From: Planococcus liqunii
GTDB lineage: Bacteria > Bacillota > Bacilli > Bacillales_A > Planococcaceae
Assembly: GCF_030413595.1 (NCBI RefSeq)
Contig: NZ_CP129238.1
Coordinates: forward strand, 992,001 to 1,056,000
Direction of reading: 5' to 3'
Length of the DNA: 64,000 bases
The notes beneath the pieces are model-generated. The model was not told the origin of the DNA. It was given only the letters and a program-made list of their open reading frames with translations, and made no database searches. A program made the translations under genes and the position numbers. The first letter of the stretch is position 1, and every line of letters starts with the position of its first letter. Of the stretch, positions 48,010 to 56,236 are shown piece after piece.

Positions 48010-48657
48010 ATGAATTATTTTGTGATCGGTGATGTACACGGCTGTTATCACACATTCAGTCAGTTGGTTGCCCGCGAATGGGACAAAGAAAATGAAGTGC
48101 TGGTCCAAGTGGGGGATTTGATAGACAGGGGAAACCACGCGCCTGAAGTAGTAGCTATAGTGAGGCAAATGAATGCGGATTGGCCGGAGCAAGCCATTTT
48201 CTTGAAAGGCAACCACGAACTCGAAATGGAAGAGCATGTTTTCCATGGTCCGAATCCGAATTGGCTAAGGCAAGGCGGAGCAGAAACACTCGCTCAATAC
48301 GAACAGGCGAATCGTGATTTTGAGTCGGACATGGAATGGCTGAGAAGCCGGCCTCTATTCTTTGAAACCGACGGATTGTTTGTCAGCCATGCGGGAATTT
48401 CTCTGCAGGCAGAAAATCCTCTGGTTGAATGGGATGTGTACGGCATTCTGTGGAACCGCAGCCCGTTGAAGAATATCGGCAAACTTCAAATCATCGGCCA
48501 CACACCGCGTCAAGAACCGCTGTACGAGGAGCAAAGCCGTGCGTGGAATATTGATACAGGCGCTGTATACAACGGGTATTTAACGGGAGTGAAAGTGAAG
48601 CCGAATGGGGACATCATCGGATTTGTGAATGAAAAAACAGATCCTCGTGATATTTGA
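48010..48657 (+). CDS. Serine/threonine-phosphatase-like metallophosphoesterase
   Basis: A 215-residue calcineurin-like phosphoesterase with all metal-site blocks: GDVHGCYH (residues 7-14), VGDLIDRGNHAPE, LKGNHELEMEEH, FVSHAGIS and IIGHTPRQEP. The layout matches bacterial PPP-type phosphatases such as PrpE/PrpA rather than large nucleotidases. Ap4A hydrolysis (ApaH-like) or protein dephosphorylation are both possible. ATG 48010 follows AAAGGAGGCTTGG. It converges on the Nudix gene across a repeat cluster. Confidence 0.88.
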   Translation: MNYFVIGDVHGCYHTFSQLVAREWDKENEVLVQVGDLIDRGNHAPEVVAIVRQMNADWPEQAIFLKGNHELEMEEHVFHGPNPNWLRQGGAETLAQYEQANRDFESDMEWLRSRPLFFETDGLFVSHAGISLQAENPLVEWDVYGILWNRSPLKNIGKLQIIGHTPRQEPLYEEQSRAWNIDTGAVYNGYLTGVKVKPNGDIIGFVNEKTDPRDI

Positions 48658-48686
48658 GTGAAGACCTCTCTGCTATAAGTAAAGAC

Positions 48687-48720
48687 AAAAAAACCATGGA
48701 TGAAAATCCATGGTTTTTTT
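48687..48720. terminator. Bidirectional terminator hairpin, first copy (T1a)
   Basis: AAAAAAACCATGGAT (48687-48701), loop GAAA, ATCCATGGTTTTTTT (48706-48720), starting 30 nt after the phosphoesterase stop. A copy differing only in one loop base and at the end of the T-run lies at 49133-49165 in the same orientation. Confidence 0.88.
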
Positions 48721-49132
48721 CAGACTGTAGACAAAGGCTAGATGAAATGTATAGCAATGCATAAAATCAACCGGACCGGCCACTTCGCTTTCCGTGGGCT
48801 CAGCTTCAGCCTCCTCGTCACTAACGTTCCTGCGGGGTCTTCAGCTTTCGCTGGTCCCACAGGAGTCTCCGTGGCCGGACCGGTTGGGAGTGTCACTTTC
48901 ATTTGAAAGCGAACGATCATCCGATTGACTCTCCACCATCTGATTGTAGAAGAAAAGCGATACCTCCGGGTAGCCTCCACGCTAAGAATCCAAAGTGGAA
49001 GCCGGCGACTCCAGCGGGATTTCGGCGCGAGCCCGCGGACTGCGTCCGGCTGTAACGGAGGATCCGGGATTTTCTATCCAATCGGATATTGATTCAGCTA
49101 TCATGTGTGAAAATTCTTTTGTCTACAAGCTC
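48721..49132. repeat. Composite repeat cluster bounded by duplicated terminators
   Basis: No credible gene. Nested inverted repeats: TGTAGACAAA (48726-48735) with TTTGTCTACA (49118-49127); AACCGGACCGGCCAC (48769-48783) with GTGGCCGGACCGGTT (48871-48885, one mismatch); ATCCGATTG (48919-48927) with CAATCGGAT (49079-49087). The first inner element contains TTCAGCCTCC and GGGGTCTTCAGC and is an inverted relative of the repeat at 60616-60724. GCGACTCCAGCGGGA at 49005-49019 is identical to 60624-60638. Confidence 0.75.
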
Positions 49133-49165
49133 AAAAAAACCATGGATAAAAATCCATGGTTTTTT
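49133..49165. terminator. Bidirectional terminator hairpin, second copy (T1b)
   Basis: AAAAAAACCATGGAT, loop AAAA, ATCCATGGTTTTTT, lying 23 nt past the stop of the minus-strand Nudix gene. Near-identical to 48687-48720. Confidence 0.88.
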
Positions 49166-49187
49166 AGCTTACTTCCATATGAATCGC

Positions 49188-49622
49188 TTATTCCATCAAT
49201 TCAAGCGCAGCATCCTGGTCAGCAGCGAGTTTCGGGCAATGGGCTACCGGCTCCCAGTGGAACATGAATGTCCGCCCGTTGTCCTGTCCATCGCTGACAA
49301 TTGTGTGTTCCCAGTAATCGACACGCTCGCCTGTGTATTCAAAGTGGAAGATGTTTCGTTCATATACTTTATCTTCTTGCTGGTCCGGATAATAATTGTA
49401 TTTGTGTACCTTGCCCACAAATTCCAGTACTGCACGCGGCAAGCCGGTTTCTTCCTGCACTTCCCGGTACAGGGCATCGATCAGCATTTCGCCTTCTTCG
49501 ATAGTTCCTCCAGGGACTTGAAGACCTGCTTCCGGTTCTCCTTGGTGTTCGAATACCAATAATTCTTTCTGGTCTTCGGGACCTCTCGTAATATAAGCAA
49601 ATACTTTCCGTCTTGTTCTCAT
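49188..49622 (-). CDS. Nudix hydrolase
   Basis: A 144-residue Nudix protein hydrolysing a nucleoside diphosphate linked to another moiety. The Nudix box runs from GGTIEEGE through REVQEETGL (about residues 38-61) and fits the G-x5-E-x7-R-E-x-x-E-E-x-G pattern with metal-binding glutamates. The substrate cannot be read from sequence. On the minus strand, ATG complement at 49620-49622, preceded by AAAGGATG. It diverges from cydA and converges on the phosphoesterase gene. Confidence 0.92.
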   Translation of the reverse strand: MRTRRKVFAYITRGPEDQKELLVFEHQGEPEAGLQVPGGTIEEGEMLIDALYREVQEETGLPRAVLEFVGKVHKYNYYPDQQEDKVYERNIFHFEYTGERVDYWEHTIVSDGQDNGRTFMFHWEPVAHCPKLAADQDAALELME

Positions 49623-49745
49623 GCTGCATCATCCTTTTTTATTGTTCTTAATAGAATACTAAATATTTAGAAATATTTCAATTGCTTGACCCTTTTTTGT
49701 TGTCACAAGTTATTCAAAGCTCCTTTAATTATTGCCTTTTTATAG

Positions 49746-49757
49746 GGTTTATAAACC
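49746..49757. promoter_or_regulatory. 12-bp palindrome upstream of cydA
   Basis: GGTTTATAAACC, a perfect palindrome 82 bp before the cydA start and 22 bp before a TACAAT that could be the -10. Possible operator; no regulator can be named. It does not match the Rex consensus. Confidence 0.35.
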
Positions 49758-49839
49758 AAGAAAGAAGGAGAGATAAGGTACAATAGGGGTGTAGAGACGA
49801 GTACGGGAAATAAAGTGATTTTGAAAGGAGAATAAATTG

Positions 49840-51186
49840 ATGGGATTTGAAGATACAGCGCTGCTGAGTCGAATATTGACTTTAATGACGCTTTCATTCC
49901 ATATTCTTTATGCAACAGTAGGCGTAGGCGTTCCACTAATGATCATGATTGCCCAGTGGGTAGGAATCAAGAAAAACGATGACCACTACATCCTTTTGGC
50001 AAGACGATGGGCACGAGGTTTCGTTATTACGGTCGCAGTCGGGGTCGTAACCGGAACAGCCATCGGGCTGCAATTATCCTTATTGTGGCCGGATTTTATG
50101 CAATTGGCGGGTAACGTGATTGCCTTGCCGTTGTTTATGGAAGTTTTCGCCTTTTTCTTTGAAGCGATTTTCCTTGGAATATATTTATATACATGGGACC
50201 GGTTCGAAGACCAGCGCAAGCATTTGCTGCTGCTGATTCCGGTAGCGCTTGGCGCAGCCGCATCTTCACTGTTCATCACAGTGGTTAACGCATTTATGAA
50301 CTCACCGCAAGGGTTTGAAGTATTGAACGGCGAACTGGTCAATGTCAGCCCGCTGCTTGCGATGCTGAGCCCGGCGATGCCGACGAAAGTGGCGCACGTG
50401 ATGGCGACTGCGTTTATGACATCCGCCTTTTTGCTGGCATCGATTGCGGCATTCCGGATGATCCGCGGTTCCAATCATATCTATCACAAAAAAGCGTTGT
50501 TCTTAACAATGAAATTAGGATTAGTGTTCTCGATTGCGACAGCATTGATCGGTGACTTCTCCGGTAAATACCTGGCAGAATACCAGCCGGAAAAATTGGC
50601 GGCTGCTGAATGGCATTTTGAAACGGAAGAAGGGGCAGAGCTGATTTTGTTCGGTGTACTGGACGGCGAAGAAGCGAAATACGCCATTAAAATTCCGTAT
50701 GCGCTGAGCATTCTGGCACACAGTCTTCCAAATGCAGAAGTTACCGGCCTTAATGAGTTTCCAAAAGATGAAATACCTCCGCTTTGGATTCATTATCTGT
50801 TTGATACGATGGTAACCATCGGCATGTGGCTAGCGTTCTTCTCCTTTGTTTACGTCGCTGCTGCATGGCGCGGCTGGTCATTCATCAAAGCCAAATGGTT
50901 CCGTTGGCTGATTGTAGCAGGCGGCCCGTTGGCGCTGATTGCCATCGAAGCCGGCTGGTGGTTTACGGAAGTCGGGCGGCAGCCATGGATTCTGCGCGGC
51001 TACATGAAGACTTCTGAAGCAGCCACAACAAGCGGGCAAGTCGACTTGATGATTATTTTGTTCGCTGGCCTTTACTTTATTCTTGGAGCCGGAACGATTG
51101 TGGTCTTATCACGGATGTACAAACGCAATCCGGTTGAAAAGGAACTTGCAGACCGTGAAGCTCAAAAAGGCGGTGAACAAGAATGA
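49840..51186 (+). CDS. cydA: Cytochrome bd-type quinol oxidase subunit I (YthA type)
   Basis: A 448-residue membrane protein that binds haems b and d and oxidises quinol while reducing O2 to water. His21 (LSFHILYATVGVG) and His186 (TKVAHVMATAFM) sit where haem ligands do in the Geobacillus enzyme, with Glu101 and Glu108 in the conserved MEVFAFFFEAIFLG helix. WFTEVGRQPWIL is the other hallmark. The Q-loop region is short, as in Bacillus YthA. ATG 49840 is chosen after AAAGGAG; TTG 49837 is adjacent. Overlaps cydB by 4 bp. Confidence 0.94.
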   Translation: MGFEDTALLSRILTLMTLSFHILYATVGVGVPLMIMIAQWVGIKKNDDHYILLARRWARGFVITVAVGVVTGTAIGLQLSLLWPDFMQLAGNVIALPLFMEVFAFFFEAIFLGIYLYTWDRFEDQRKHLLLLIPVALGAAASSLFITVVNAFMNSPQGFEVLNGELVNVSPLLAMLSPAMPTKVAHVMATAFMTSAFLLASIAAFRMIRGSNHIYHKKALFLTMKLGLVFSIATALIGDFSGKYLAEYQPEKLAAAEWHFETEEGAELILFGVLDGEEAKYAIKIPYALSILAHSLPNAEVTGLNEFPKDEIPPLWIHYLFDTMVTIGMWLAFFSFVYVAAAWRGWSFIKAKWFRWLIVAGGPLALIAIEAGWWFTEVGRQPWILRGYMKTSEAATTSGQVDLMIILFAGLYFILGAGTIVVLSRMYKRNPVEKELADREAQKGGEQE

Positions 51187-52217
51187 CTTTGACACTTGAA
51201 ATAATCGGAATCTCCGTCTTGTGGCTATTCCTGTTCTTGTACGTCATCGTGGCGTCAATTGACTTTGGCGCCGGGTTCTTTAACGCCTACAGTGCATTTA
51301 CGAACAAACAGCATATCTTAACGAATATCATCCAGCGCTATTTATCGCCGGTATGGGAAGTAACGAACGTCTTTTTCGTCTTCTTCTTTGTCGGCATCAT
51401 CGGGTTTTTCCCGCAGACAGCTTATTATTACGGCACGGCGCTCTTAGTGCCGGCGAGCATCGCGCTTGTCCTGCTATCTATTCGCGGATCGTATTACGCT
51501 TTTGCAACGTACGGGGCAAAAATCAACCATAGAGGATATATCTTTATGTACGGCTTGTCGGGGCTTTTGCTCCCGGCTTCCCTGTCTCCCGTACTGGCTA
51601 TGTCTGAAGGCGGGTTTATCAAAATGGCAAACGACAAGCCGTATCTGGATTACTGGGCGCTGTTTACTAGTCCGTTAACTTGGAGCATCGTCGTATTGAG
51701 TTTGGCCGCGGTTCTTTACATTTCTGCCGTATTCCTGACATGGTATGCAGATAAAGCCGGAGACGTCAAAGCCACAGAATTGATGCGCAAATATGCGCTG
51801 ATCTGGGCAGGTCCGGCCATCGTTACCGCTACCGGCATCATTTTTGAGCTGCGTGCCCACAATGCGGAACATTACGCACGCCTTCTTGATTTATGGTGGG
51901 TATTCGGTATTTCGTTCCTGTTGTTCATCGGCACCGTCTACTTGATTTGGAAACGCCGGAATTACGGCTGGGCATTCATTTTGCTGGTTGGTCAATTCTT
52001 TACAGCGTTTTTCGCATACGGCTTCTCGCATTATCCGTATTTGCTGTATCCTTATTTGACGATTTATGACAGTTTCACAAACGAATCGATGGCGATTGCC
52101 TTGATCATTGCATTTATTGCAGGGCTTGGCTTGCTGCTGCCATCACTGTATCTGTTGTTCCGTCTGTTCTTGTTTGATAAAGACTACGTCAAAGGGAAAT
52201 CGGATTACCACGCGTAA
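51183..52217 (+). CDS. cydB: Cytochrome bd-type quinol oxidase subunit II (YthB type)
   Basis: A 344-residue partner of CydA with about eight or nine membrane segments and the family patterns VASIDFGAGFFNAYS, LSPVWEVTNVFFVFFFVG and YDSFTNESM. It stabilises haem d and forms the heterodimer core. Start codon overlaps the cydA stop (ATGA). A very small third gene follows after 13 bp. Confidence 0.94.
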   Translation: MTLTLEIIGISVLWLFLFLYVIVASIDFGAGFFNAYSAFTNKQHILTNIIQRYLSPVWEVTNVFFVFFFVGIIGFFPQTAYYYGTALLVPASIALVLLSIRGSYYAFATYGAKINHRGYIFMYGLSGLLLPASLSPVLAMSEGGFIKMANDKPYLDYWALFTSPLTWSIVVLSLAAVLYISAVFLTWYADKAGDVKATELMRKYALIWAGPAIVTATGIIFELRAHNAEHYARLLDLWWVFGISFLLFIGTVYLIWKRRNYGWAFILLVGQFFTAFFAYGFSHYPYLLYPYLTIYDSFTNESMAIALIIAFIAGLGLLLPSLYLLFRLFLFDKDYVKGKSDYHA

Positions 52218-52230
52218 GGAGGAAACAGGA

Positions 52231-52341
52231 ATGCAAGATTTCTTTATATTTTATGCACCGTTTTTAGTGTTGATCGGATCCATTGTGTTTGGTTTCTGGA
52301 TTTCCCTGAAAGACGGAGCAGCGTCAAAAGAAGACAAATAA
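52231..52341 (+). CDS. cydS: Cytochrome bd oxidase small subunit CydS
   Basis: A 36-residue single-span membrane peptide, MQDFFIFYAPFLVLIG then a second half ending LKDGAASKEDK. It has one hydrophobic helix and a charged C-terminal tail, and matches the pattern of the Geobacillus CydS subunit (about 33 residues with YAP near the start and LKD after the helix), which packs against CydA. A strong AAGGAGGAAACAGG site precedes ATG 52231, and the gene lies 13 bp after cydB and directly before a terminator. It is easily missed because of its size. Confidence 0.85.
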   Translation: MQDFFIFYAPFLVLIGSIVFGFWISLKDGAASKEDK

Positions 52342-52344
52342 TCA

Positions 52345-52377
52345 GCGTGGGCAGGGAAAATCCTGTCCGCGTTTTTT
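52345..52377 (+). terminator. Terminator of cydABS
   Basis: CGTGGGCAGG / CCTGTCCGCG stem with two wobble pairs and loop GAAAAT, then TTTTTT. Confidence 0.82.
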
Positions 52378-52434
52378 GATGCTGTAATTGTCAGTGGAAA
52401 ATGCCTTTGACTGCATTTGATCCATCATTTGCGT

Positions 52435-52465
52435 ATCGAATCTAAACGGTCACTTTCGCTTTTCT
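52435..52465. repeat. Solo right arm of the fold-back repeat
   Basis: ATCGAATCTAAACGGTCACT...TTTTCT matches the right arm at 42744-42774 at 29 of 31 positions; the left arm is absent. It ends 4 nt before an extended -10 (TGGTACAAT, 52470-52478) upstream of rlmCD. Confidence 0.7.
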
Positions 52466-52505
52466 TTTGTGGTACAATGGTGAAATGTGAAATGGAGTGA
52501 ACGAA

Positions 52506-53870
52506 TTGAAACCAGTACAAAAAAATGACCGATTGCTTGTTCATGTGGAAGATTTGACGCATGACGGAGCGGGCGTTGCCAAAGTCGACGGCTATCCGCT
52601 CTTTATCCAGGGCGCTTTGCCAGGGGAAGATGTCCAGGTCCATGTTTTGAAAACTTTAAAGTCTTATGGCTTTGCAAAATTGATCCAAATCGAGCAGGCT
52701 TCGCCGTTCCGTGTAACGGCGCCTTGCCCGGTATTTGATACATGCGGCGGCTGCCAGGTGCAGCATTTGTCCTATGAAGGACAGATGACATTCAAGCAGA
52801 AATTGGTCCGCGACGCCATCACGCGCATCGGCAAATTGCCGGACGTGCCGGTGCATCCAGTCAAAGGCATGGAACATCCGTGGCGCTACCGCAATAAATC
52901 CCAGATCCCTTTTGGCACAGACAACGGCCGCGTTGTGGCGGGCTTTTACCAGACGCGTTCGCACAATATTGCGGATACCGATATTTGCCTGATACAGACA
53001 CCGGAAGCCGATACCATTATGACTGGCTTGAAAAACAACCTCCATGAAATGGGCATCGAGCCATATGAGGAAGAAAAGCACCGCGGCATGCTTCGCCACG
53101 TTGTGGTCCGCAAAGGGCGCGCAACCGGTGAAATCATGGTGGTGTTAGTCACCAAGAAAAAGAAATTCCCACAAAGAGACCAAGCTGTCGAATTGATCCG
53201 GTCGCTTGTTCCTGAAGTGGCTTCCATCGTCCAGAACGTCAACGGAGAAAAAACCAATGTCATTTTCGGCAATGAAACACTGACGCTTTGGGGCAAAGAC
53301 GTTATTGAAGACCGCATCGGTGATGTGCGTTTTGAAATTTCTGCCCGCTCGTTTTACCAAGTCAATCCGGAACAGACGGAAGTGCTGTACGGACAGGCAT
53401 TGGAATACGCGCAATTGACTGGAGATGAAACCGTAATTGACGCATATTGCGGCATCGGGACCATCTCGTTGTTTTTAGCGGAACGTGCTAAATTTGTCAT
53501 GGGTGTTGAAATCGTGCCTCAGGCAATTGAAGACGCCAAACGCAATGCCGCTCTGAACGGTTTTTCGAATACTTTGTTTGAAGCGGGTCCTGCAGAACAA
53601 GTGATTCCGCGCTGGTATAAAGAAGGCAAAACGGCCGATGTGCTGATGGTCGATCCGCCGCGCAAAGGCTGTGATGAGCAGCTGCTGCAGACGATTTTGA
53701 AGCAGCGTCCAAAACGGGTCGTTTACGTTTCCTGCAACCCGGCGACACTGGCACGCGACTTGCGCATCTTAGAAGACGGCGGCTACCGCACACAGGAAGT
53801 GCAGCCGGTCGATATGTTCCCGCAGTCTACGCACTGCGAAGCAGTGGCGTGGCTGGAATTGGCTGAATAA
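52506..53870 (+). CDS. rlmCD: 23S rRNA (uracil-5-)-methyltransferase RlmCD
   Basis: About 454 residues, the TrmA/RumA-type SAM-dependent enzyme that in B. subtilis (YefA) makes both m5U747 and m5U1939 of 23S rRNA. Order: TRAM domain ([14 protein letters not shown]), an iron-sulfur cysteine cluster [11 protein letters not shown] with further upstream residues, the SAM loop [24 protein letters not shown] and the catalytic cysteine in [15 protein letters not shown] choose TTG 52506, 6 nt after TGGAGTG; GTG 52497 lies within that site. Confidence 0.92.
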   Translation: MKPVQKNDRLLVHVEDLTHDGAGVAKVDGYPLFIQGALPGEDVQVHVLKTLKSYGFAKLIQIEQASPFRVTAPCPVFDTCGGCQVQHLSYEGQMTFKQKLVRDAITRIGKLPDVPVHPVKGMEHPWRYRNKSQIPFGTDNGRVVAGFYQTRSHNIADTDICLIQTPEADTIMTGLKNNLHEMGIEPYEEEKHRGMLRHVVVRKGRATGEIMVVLVTKKKKFPQRDQAVELIRSLVPEVASIVQNVNGEKTNVIFGNETLTLWGKDVIEDRIGDVRFEISARSFYQVNPEQTEVLYGQALEYAQLTGDETVIDAYCGIGTISLFLAERAKFVMGVEIVPQAIEDAKRNAALNGFSNTLFEAGPAEQVIPRWYKEGKTADVLMVDPPRKGCDEQLLQTILKQRPKRVVYVSCNPATLARDLRILEDGGYRTQEVQPVDMFPQSTHCEAVAWLELAE

Positions 53871-53946
53871 CCATTATCGAAATGCTTTTCATAGATGAAT
53901 CATAAATGACAGTGAATTGAATACGGATTGATTCAAAAGTAGACTG

Positions 53947-53974
53947 TTTAAAAGTGCCGGCTTGTACTTTTAAA
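53947..53974 (+). terminator. Hairpin after rlmCD, possible weak terminator
   Basis: TTTAAAAGT / ACTTTTAAA perfect 9-bp stem with a 10-nt loop, followed after a second small palindrome (AGCAGCTGCT) by TTTGTTTT. AT-rich, so uncertain as a terminator. Confidence 0.4.
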
Positions 53975-54014
53975 GCAGCTGCTTTTGTTTTCAAACGAAA
54001 GGATTGGTAGTGCA

Positions 54015-55007
54015 ATGAAAGAGAATTTTTGGCAAGACTTGCCGAAGCCGTTTTTCGTGCTTGCTCCCATGGAAGACGTGACGGATGTGGTATTCCGCCA
54101 TGTCGTCAGCGCAGCAGGACGGCCGGATGTGTTTTTCACGGAGTTTACAAATACAGAAAGCTATTGCCATCCGGAAGGGCAGAAAAGTGTACGCGGACGT
54201 TTGATGTTTACGGAAGATGAACAGCCGATGGTTGCCCATATTTGGGGAGACAAGCCCGAGAACTTCCGCCAAATGAGCATTGGCATGGCAGAATTGGGCT
54301 TTAAAGGAATCGACCTGAATATGGGCTGCCCGGTTCCGAACGTCGCGACGAGAGGAAAAGGCAGCGGCCTGATCCTGCGCCCGGATGTGGCGGCAGAAAT
54401 TATCCAGGCAGCAAAAGCAGGTGGGCTTCCGGTCAGTGTGAAAACAAGACTGGGTTATTCCGAAATAGAGGAATGGCGGGAATGGCTGACGCATATTTTG
54501 AAACAGGATATTGCCAACCTGTCGATCCATTTGCGCACCCGAAAAGAAATGAGCCAGGCCGATGCGCACTGGGAGCTGATTCCGGAAATCAAAGAATTGC
54601 GTGACCGCGTCGCACCCGATACGCTGCTCACCATTAACGGAGACATCCTGGACCGGGAAATGGGGCTGAAACTTGTGGAACAGTACGGAGTGGACGGCGT
54701 CATGATCGGACGCGGGATTTTCAAAAACCCGTTTGCTTTTGAAAAAGAGCCGCAAGAACACAGCAGCGAGGAATACCTCAATCTTCTGCGCCTGCATCTG
54801 GATCTGCATGATCAATACATTGAAGAAGTGCCCCGTTCCGTAACGGCGCTTCATCGATTCTTTAAAATATATGTCAAAGGCTTCCGGGGAGCGGGCGAAT
54901 TGAGAAATCAATTAATGAACACCAAATCTACCGAGGAAGTGCGTGCACTGCTCGAAAATTTCGAGTTGAATGATGTACAGCAAAACGACATTGTTTTGAA
55001 AAATTAA
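54015..55007 (+). CDS. tRNA-dihydrouridine synthase family protein
   Basis: A 330-residue FMN-dependent reductase of the Dus family, reducing uridines in tRNA D-loops. TIM-barrel landmarks: [15 protein letters not shown], the active-site stretch [20 protein letters not shown] with the catalytic Cys, [18 protein letters not shown] and [11 protein letters not shown]. It is a second Dus type, distinct from the usual DusB beside folate genes. ATG 54015 follows GGATTGG. Confidence 0.93.
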   Translation: MKENFWQDLPKPFFVLAPMEDVTDVVFRHVVSAAGRPDVFFTEFTNTESYCHPEGQKSVRGRLMFTEDEQPMVAHIWGDKPENFRQMSIGMAELGFKGIDLNMGCPVPNVATRGKGSGLILRPDVAAEIIQAAKAGGLPVSVKTRLGYSEIEEWREWLTHILKQDIANLSIHLRTRKEMSQADAHWELIPEIKELRDRVAPDTLLTINGDILDREMGLKLVEQYGVDGVMIGRGIFKNPFAFEKEPQEHSSEEYLNLLRLHLDLHDQYIEEVPRSVTALHRFFKIYVKGFRGAGELRNQLMNTKSTEEVRALLENFELNDVQQNDIVLKN

Positions 55008-55020
55008 AGAGTGCTAGGCT

Positions 55021-55057
55021 GAGCCTGATGTCCCTTAAGGACGTCAGGCTTTTTTGT
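55021..55057 (+). terminator. Intrinsic terminator after the dus gene
   Basis: AGCCTGATGTCC / GGACGTCAGGCT with one wobble, then TTTTTTG. Confidence 0.88.
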
Positions 55058-55164
55058 TTTTAGAGAGCCGCTTTTTTCTGAATAATGACAAACACCAGCA
55101 GGCAGAAAGTGTATACTAAAGGAAAAATGAATTTTCTGTCAAAAAAGAAAGGGACGGGAAACTG

Positions 55165-55932
55165 ATGATCATTTTAAAAAAACTGTACTTTAAAGCGACG
55201 ACCCTTTCTTGGGTAATCTTGACATCGTGCACTGCGGTACTGATTTTGCTGAGTACATTGCTGCTGCCGCTCATTGAGCCGCAAACTTTTGCTGGGAACT
55301 TTGACGCTCTCTGGTTTACGATGACCACGATGCTGACAGTAGGTTACGGCGATTTATATCCAGTGACGGCGCTTGGCAGAATCTATACAATCATTTTTCT
55401 CTACATTGTCGGCATCGGGTTGTTTGCGACATTTATCGGCAAAGCGATTGACAGCATCACGCTTTACAGAAGACAAAAAGAAAGCGGTGGTTTGGTGTAC
55501 GAGGGGAAAAACCATATTGTCATCATTGATTGGTCGCATAAAGCGGAAAACGCCATCAAAGAAATTTTAGCAAGAGATCCGAAAGTCGAGATTGTCGTTA
55601 TCGATACCATCGACAAAGCGAAAGAAGCCCATGAGCGCATTCACTTTATTAAAGGCAGAGCGACCGACGGGGAAGTATTGGACAAAGCCAATGTGAAACA
55701 GGCAGATGCTTTGCTGATTTTTTCCGATGATAAAATCGAAGACCAGGTTTTGGCTGACGGAAAATCCTTGATGATTGCCTGTGCTGTTGAACGCATTTCG
55801 CCTGAAGTGCATACAACAGTTGAGGTGGAGCGGGAAGAGCATATTCCGAATTTCTCGCACGTAAAAGTGGACAACTTTATTCTTTCAAATGCGACGATTG
55901 CGAAATTGGCTGTGGATTCGATTTTAAAGTAA
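55165..55932 (+). CDS. Potassium channel with RCK domain
   Basis: A 255-residue channel subunit of the two-helix type (MthK/YugO-like). A first membrane helix lies at about 16-38, the pore loop with selectivity filter TVGYGD near residues 58-63, and a second helix at about 72-92. The cytoplasmic RCK/TrkA-N Rossmann domain begins HIVIIDWSHKAENAI. It would form a tetrameric K+ channel gated by ligand binding to the RCK ring. The usual second GxGxxG is modified to IDWSHK. ATG 55165 follows AAAGGGACGGG. Confidence 0.9.
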   Translation: MIILKKLYFKATTLSWVILTSCTAVLILLSTLLLPLIEPQTFAGNFDALWFTMTTMLTVGYGDLYPVTALGRIYTIIFLYIVGIGLFATFIGKAIDSITLYRRQKESGGLVYEGKNHIVIIDWSHKAENAIKEILARDPKVEIVVIDTIDKAKEAHERIHFIKGRATDGEVLDKANVKQADALLIFSDDKIEDQVLADGKSLMIACAVERISPEVHTTVEVEREEHIPNFSHVKVDNFILSNATIAKLAVDSILK

Positions 55933-56011
55933 ATTAGTCGTTTATTAGGTTTCACGAAAACACATTAGTGGTAAAGAAAAGGGAGACTTCAACAAGGAGA
56001 GAACGAACCCA

Positions 56012-56161
56012 ATGGACCAAATACCAGAATCCAAATTCGAAGATAAACGATCAACCATCATTGAGCAATTGGTCGAGCAGAATGTCTTTAAAATTGACGG
56101 CAGACAGCTATATGAATTGTCTTTGTATGAATTGATGAAAACATATACAGAAGAAGCGTAA
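56012..56161 (+). CDS. Small FbpA-like protein
   Basis: A 49-residue protein, MDQIPESKFEDKRSTIIEQL then VEQNVFKIDGRQLYELSLYE and LMKTYTEEA. The core (I-E-x-L-V/I ... G-R/K-Q-L-Y-E-L-x-L-x-E-L) resembles Fur-regulated basic protein FbpA-type small proteins of Bacillus, which help sRNA FsrA spare iron, though this one is acidic overall. A strong AAGGAGAG site precedes ATG 56012 and a terminator follows at once. No Fur box recognised upstream. Function uncertain. Confidence 0.65.
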   Translation: MDQIPESKFEDKRSTIIEQLVEQNVFKIDGRQLYELSLYELMKTYTEEA

Positions 56162-56183
56162 GCCGGAGCCTTCCGGCTTTTTT
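56160..56183. terminator. Intrinsic terminator after the small FbpA-like gene
   Basis: AAGCCGG / CCGGCTT with a 6-nt loop, overlapping the stop codon, then TTTTTT. Confidence 0.82.
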
Positions 56184-56236
56184 CAATACAAAAAATTGGA
56201 TAGGCACTGATCAATAGAAGAATTGGAGGAAACGGC

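Noticed and set aside
49686..49730. Rex-like site upstream of cydA (TTGTTGTCACAAG)
   Set aside because: Does not fit TTGTGAA-N4-TTCACAA; only half a site is present.
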